Of a DNA stretch of 64,000 nt, positions 63,061 through 64,000 are shown piece by piece. The position numbers and the translations under genes were made by a program. The notes under the pieces were generated by a model. It saw nothing but the letters and a program-made list of their open reading frames with translations. It ran no database searches and had not been told where the DNA came from. Each line of letters opens with the position of its first letter. Positions within the stretch are counted from its first letter, which is position 1. This DNA is from Strongylocentrotus droebachiensis (lineage: Eukaryota > Echinodermata > Echinoidea > Camarodonta > Strongylocentrotidae): positions 310,001-374,000 of the forward strand of contig JAVYIG010000605.1 of assembly GCA_035222895.1 (NCBI GenBank), given 5' to 3'.

Positions 63061-64000
63061 TGCTGTTGTGAGAAAGAGACAATGAATGGGGTTTGTTGTT
63101 GCTAATAGGATCGGTGATCATTGGTCTGTCTGGTATTCAAATCGGCAACCATGACCTCCATTGGAATGCTTCCTAAGCACATGGCAGGGGTTAAAGGTCA
63201 AAACTAGAGGCAATGTAAACAATCTGACAGGTTCGTTACTGCCGTTAACATCATGGTGGTATATATATGCAACTACACAGTGTAATGTCACTCGCGTGTT
63301 GTTTGTACGGAGTGGATAATGACGGCTTATTTCGCACCCCTTAACTGGCCCCATTTAGTCTACCAGTGCTAGTTTTCTCCCAATTGTTTCTGTTAATACA
63401 TTTGAAGATAATTTAATTTATCTAAGCTACCGCATCTTTGGAAAAGAAGCGTAACTGAAATTTCAGGAGTAAAATGTTGTCTTATAATGCCTTGTTTCAT
63501 TGATAAATTGAACATAAAATATATCTCCTGAATATATAGAAATCTTCACTAAAAACTGTCTATTTCTGGAGGAGAAAACAGACATTCTCTTTAAAGATGA
63601 AGTTGAGTTCTGGTCATGCGATTGCATTGTGAAAGAAACGGTGTGGAATCGACCAGAAAAGGTTGATCTTCTAGCATATAAGAATTTGTGTGTATTGCAA
63701 GGTTCTGGAATCATCAAAATGATAAGAAATTTGGCCAAGTCTTGGTAAAGTTACAAACACTGTACACAGAAAGATGTATATGGGACTACACGAACACGTG
63801 GCGTAAAAATCCCACCCCCGAGTTTTACGATGTTACATGTCATATTTAGAATATAAAGGCATTTGAAGAGCCATGCTTTTCAGGGAACATGTCTTATCTG
63901 ATGTTCTTTCACACTTGTATAATAAGAATGATAACGCTCACAAATTATTTTTCACCTCTTCCCAGAACTCAACCTTCTCTTTAATAGTCCAAATGTACCA
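63061..64000. other. Unique stretch, no gene seen
   Basis: Two minus-strand frames (78 and 91 codons) without recognised domains. No repeat or RNA gene was found up to the window end. Confidence 0.5.

Overview
This window looks like non-coding DNA from an invertebrate animal genome. A marine deuterostome, most likely an echinoderm such as a sea urchin, is my best guess. The sequence is AT-rich and full of microsatellites (CT/GA, CCCT, poly-C and poly-G runs). It carries tRNA-derived SINEs with good pol III A and B boxes and several fold-back DNA elements with inverted ends. The organism call is inference from repeat style; no coding gene confirms it. I find no convincing protein-coding exon. 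Nearly all long open frames lie in simple repeats, minisatellites or transposons. No tRNA, rRNA, CRISPR or operon structure is present.

Layout: 1-7.5 kb is unique AT-rich sequence with a 14-bp minisatellite (2067-2346) and a polypyrimidine tract (3103-3380). At 7.5-10.5 kb lie two fold-back elements (7568-7879, 8151-8533) and a near-full-length SINE (10088-10456). From 10.5 to 23 kb the sequence is mostly unique, with several less AT-rich islands that could be cis-regulatory modules. At 23-24.7 kb are a GC-rich fold-back element with TAA target duplications (23051-23417), a minus-strand tRNA-like SINE piece, and a larger element (24010-24727) that keeps a short Myb/SANT-like reading frame. 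At 28.2-29.2 kb an inverted-repeat element contains a ~52-bp minisatellite. From 30.8 to 34.5 kb there is a dense microsatellite cluster.

At 36.6-37.9 kb an almost pure purine tract runs about 1 kb with no C on the + strand, ending in an acidic/basic low-complexity open frame. At 38.8-39.6 kb AGTCT/AGACT motifs are clustered, three pairs forming 18-bp dyads. At 43.3 kb there is a third member of the 8151/24010 element family. At 47,599-52,279 five copies of a 936-bp unit stand head to tail with no difference that I can see. At 58-63 kb there are another SINE, a very GC-rich fold-back element, a 43-bp-arm hairpin and a partly duplicated segment.

The most notable signals are the identical 5 x 936 bp array, the three-member fold-back family with a Myb/SANT-like remnant, the C-less purine tract and the AGTCT dyad cluster. 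The unique islands between repeats would fit a regulatory gene desert or a large intron of a developmental gene, but the window alone does not prove this.
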